Positions 33,170 through 33,343 of a stretch of DNA of 33,343 nt are shown here, piece after piece (the stretch's first letter is position 1; the number at the start of each line of letters is the position of its first letter). A program made the translations under genes and the position numbers. Below the pieces are notes generated by a model, which did not search any database, had not been told where the DNA came from, and saw only the letters and a list, made by a program, of their open reading frames with translations. Source of the DNA: Candidatus Sungbacteria bacterium RIFCSPLOWO2_01_FULL_54_21 (GTDB lineage: Bacteria > Patescibacteriota > Minisyncoccia > Sungbacterales > HO2-52-23); NCBI GenBank assembly GCA_001820725.1, contig MHQR01000014.1:1-33343 (forward strand), in the 5' to 3' direction.

Positions 33170-33343
33170 TGCGGGTATTTTTTGAGGCCGTGCTCATGCT
33201 GGCCGGCATGATTATCGGGGTGGGGATGTTCGCCATCCCTTTTTCTTTCGCGGCCGCGGGATTTTGGCTGGGTGCGGCCGAACTCGCCGTCCTGGCAATG
33301 GCGGTGCTGGCGCTTCATGTGTTGTATGGCGAGATCGTGCTGG
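33169..33343 (+). CDS. Amino acid permease-like membrane protein, 3'-truncated by window edge
   Basis: MRVFFEAVLMLAGMIIGVGMFAIPFSFAAAGFWLGAAELAVLAMAVLALHVLYGEIVL; TAATG coupling with the preceding gene. Confidence 0.65.
   Translation, partial: MRVFFEAVLMLAGMIIGVGMFAIPFSFAAAGFWLGAAELAVLAMAVLALHVLYGEIVL

Overview
This 33.3 kb window is a dense, mostly plus-strand bacterial segment. Gene content and style (very short intergenic gaps, DUF192, archease, FemAB/MurE, peptidoglycan-binding surface proteins, many small TA modules) suggest a Patescibacteria/CPR-type genome; that assignment is inference. In order it contains: a type III restriction-modification locus (partial mod, an AlbA_2/Schlafen-like ATPase, res); holA; rpsT(-); pyrB(-); a RelE/ParE-like TA pair(-); uvrB(-); two tiny membrane ORFs; ruvA; a FemAB-like protein; a murE-like ligase; archease; a PHP protein; a DUF192-alpha/beta hydrolase fusion; a zinc-ribbon ORF; two RNase H-fold proteins; an ABC exporter; a decayed ORF; parDE; an integrase remnant; a 1,600-residue modular surface protein; tRNA-Arg(CCG); an HTH-HATPase gene with a DUF4325-like partner; gene remnants; a BECR-like ORF; a PG-binding/lamin-tail-like protein; a beta-CASP MBL nuclease; a LOG-like protein; and the start of a permease. 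The main non-routine signals are: (1) a 79-bp perfect duplication of the uvrB 3' end bracketing the TA cassette; (2) a candidate minus-strand structured RNA with promoter, three-way junction and terminator at about 29988-30110; (3) 7-nt-period repeats read in frame inside uvrB, the FemAB gene and murE; (4) a 27-bp (9-codon) perfect hairpin in the FemAB gene; (5) an HTH-HATPase/STAS-like module with phased TGCATAG repeats next to tRNA-Arg. No CRISPR array or rRNA was seen. All family calls come from reading motifs; no database searches were run.
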